Shown: piece by piece, positions 7,340-8,118 of the stretch
How the letters are laid out: each line of letters begins with the position of its first letter
How positions within the stretch are numbered: the stretch's first letter is position 1
From: Deltaproteobacteria bacterium
Lineage (GTDB): Bacteria > Desulfobacterota > Syntrophia > Syntrophales > UBA2210
DNA: 8,118 nucleotides
Assembly: GCA_011056825.1 (NCBI GenBank)
Contig: DSBH01000243.1
Coordinates: 1-8,118, forward strand
Direction: 5' to 3'
Program-made: the position numbers and the translations under genes
Notes under the pieces: generated by a model
What the model was told of the DNA's origin: nothing
What the model saw: the letters and a program-made list of their open reading frames with translations, nothing else
The model's database searches: none

Positions 7340-8118
7340 GCATCGACTGCCGCCTTCCAGCGGGCAATATGTTCGGCGGACAGACGTGCGCGAAACGCCC
7401 CGCGTTCTTTTTTTTGTATCCTTTTTTCCAGTCGCGGAAAAAGTCCGAAATTAACATTCATCGGTTGAAATGGAAGGGTATCCCTGTTGGTGACATGCGT
7501 AACCAGCGCACCGATAGCCGTTTCCGGCGGAGGGGGAGTGCAGGATGTTCCTCCGGCGAGAAGAGCCGCGTTGATGCCCGCGAGCAGGCCGGAGGCGGCC
7601 GATTCGAGATATCCTTCGACGCCCGTTATCTGCCCGGCGAAAAAAACTCCCGGCCTGGATCGTAACTCCAGGTGTTCCGTCAGGAGACGCGGCGAATCGA
7701 TGAACGTATTCCTGTGAATGCTTCCGTAACGCGCGAATTCGGCATCTTCAAGACCGGGGATCATTCTAAAAATGCGTTTTTGCTCGGGATAGGCGAGTTT
7801 CGTCTGAAAACCGACGATATTGTAAAGCGATCCCTGAAGGTTTTCACGCCTCAATTGAACCACGGCCCAGGGCTGCTTGCCTGTACGCGGGTCCATGAGT
7901 CCGACCGGTTTCATCGGACCGTAGCGAAGCGTGTCGATACCCCGTCGTGCCAGTACTTCTATGGGCAGGCACGCTTCGAAGCAGCGTCTGTCTTCGAAAC
8001 CATGTAATTGAATTTCCCGTCCGGCTACGATTTCCCGATGCAGGTTTTCGTATTCGTCGTGATCGAGGGGGCAGTTGATGTAATCGCCTTCGCCTTCCTG
8101 GTAGCGGGAAGCCATGAA
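7321..8118 (-). CDS. trmFO: Methylenetetrahydrofolate--tRNA-(uracil-5-)-methyltransferase TrmFO, C-terminal part
   Basis: TrmFO is a flavoprotein that makes m5U54 in the tRNA T-loop, taking the methyl carbon from methylenetetrahydrofolate. The frame runs open to the right edge (Phe before MASRY), so the N-terminal FAD-binding start, roughly 170-180 residues, is outside. Counting from the Met of MASRY, visible motifs are DYINCPLD (11-18), FEACLPIE with C49 (46-52), GLMDPRTGKQPWAVVQLRREN (72-92), YNIVGFQTKLAYPEQKRIFR (98-117), YGSIHRNTFIDSPRLL (130-145), FFAGQITGVEGYLESAASGL (158-177) and PFQPMNVNFGLFP (215-227). C49 probably matches the catalytic Cys226 of the B. subtilis enzyme; this is placed by motif, not by alignment. 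The TAA stop is at 7321-7323. Gene end and coaX end converge and overlap. Misreading as the related GidA/MnmG is unlikely given these motifs. Confidence 0.97.
   Translation of the reverse strand, partial: FMASRYQEGEGDYINCPLDHDEYENLHREIVAGREIQLHGFEDRRCFEACLPIEVLARRGIDTLRYGPMKPVGLMDPRTGKQPWAVVQLRRENLQGSLYNIVGFQTKLAYPEQKRIFRMIPGLEDAEFARYGSIHRNTFIDSPRLLTEHLELRSRPGVFFAGQITGVEGYLESAASGLLAGINAALLAGGTSCTPPPPETAIGALVTHVTNRDTLPFQPMNVNFGLFPRLEKRIQKKERGAFRARLSAEHIARWKAAVDAQVFLS
7384..7415 (+). terminator. Candidate intrinsic terminator of the + strand operon, inside trmFO
   Basis: About 45 bp after the coaX stop, ACGTG at 7384-7388 can pair with CGCGT at 7401-7405 (one G-U pair). An inner GCG-AAA-CGC stem (7390-7398) is separated by a small bulge. 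The hairpin is followed at once by TTC and eight T residues (7406-7415). The stem is modest, so efficiency is uncertain. The same bases encode part of the Lys/Arg-rich C-terminal tail of TrmFO on the other strand, so the T-run may simply be the reverse of Lys codons. Confidence 0.45.

Noticed and set aside
7018..7665. Open frame of 215 codons on the + strand running from coaX into the trmFO region
   Set aside because: It is out of frame with coaX and antisense to trmFO. The product is rich in Arg, Gly and His with no motif, as expected of a shadow frame.
1..8118. Mobile element, CRISPR array, phage or defence island
   Set aside because: No direct repeats with spacers, terminal inverted repeats, transposase, integrase or nuclease motifs were seen. 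The genes are core metabolism and translation with similar base composition throughout.

Overview
The window is about 8.1 kb of moderately GC-rich DNA packed with housekeeping genes. It most likely comes from the chromosome of a Gram-negative bacterium, and an anaerobic deltaproteobacterium (Desulfobacterota, Syntrophia-like) is my best guess. The guess rests on a lipoprotein suited to an outer membrane, a type III pantothenate kinase, a folate-dependent TrmFO, and the run valS-nadC-birA-coaX. It comes from remembered gene order and protein style, not from a search.

Layout: positions 1-855 hold the C-terminal ~85% of miaA (tRNA A37 prenylation), cut by the left edge. A 143-bp gap follows with a good sigma70-type promoter (874-900) and a GC-rich leader. 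Positions 999-2165 encode a predicted lipoprotein with an N-terminal TPR array and a C-terminal part resembling S-layer homology (SLH) repeats; its function is unknown. Then come valS (2216-4876), nadC (4887-5708), birA (5705-6514) and coaX (6575-7339), all on the + strand with short gaps. The valS-nadC gap is 10 bp, nadC and birA overlap by 4 bp, and coaX has its own strong Shine-Dalgarno. On the - strand, the C-terminal ~60% of trmFO (tRNA m5U54 methylation) enters from the right edge and overlaps the 3' end of coaX by 19 bp.

How the genes work together: nadC, birA and coaX serve NAD, biotin-enzyme and coenzyme A metabolism and probably form one operon behind valS and perhaps the TPR lipoprotein. 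Three of the genes (miaA, valS, trmFO) act on tRNA. A candidate intrinsic terminator for the + strand operon lies inside the trmFO coding region.

I found no mobile element, CRISPR array, phage gene, RNA gene, toxin-antitoxin pair or defence system. The least explained item is the TPR/SLH-like lipoprotein with its promoter and leader. The rest is ordinary core genome.
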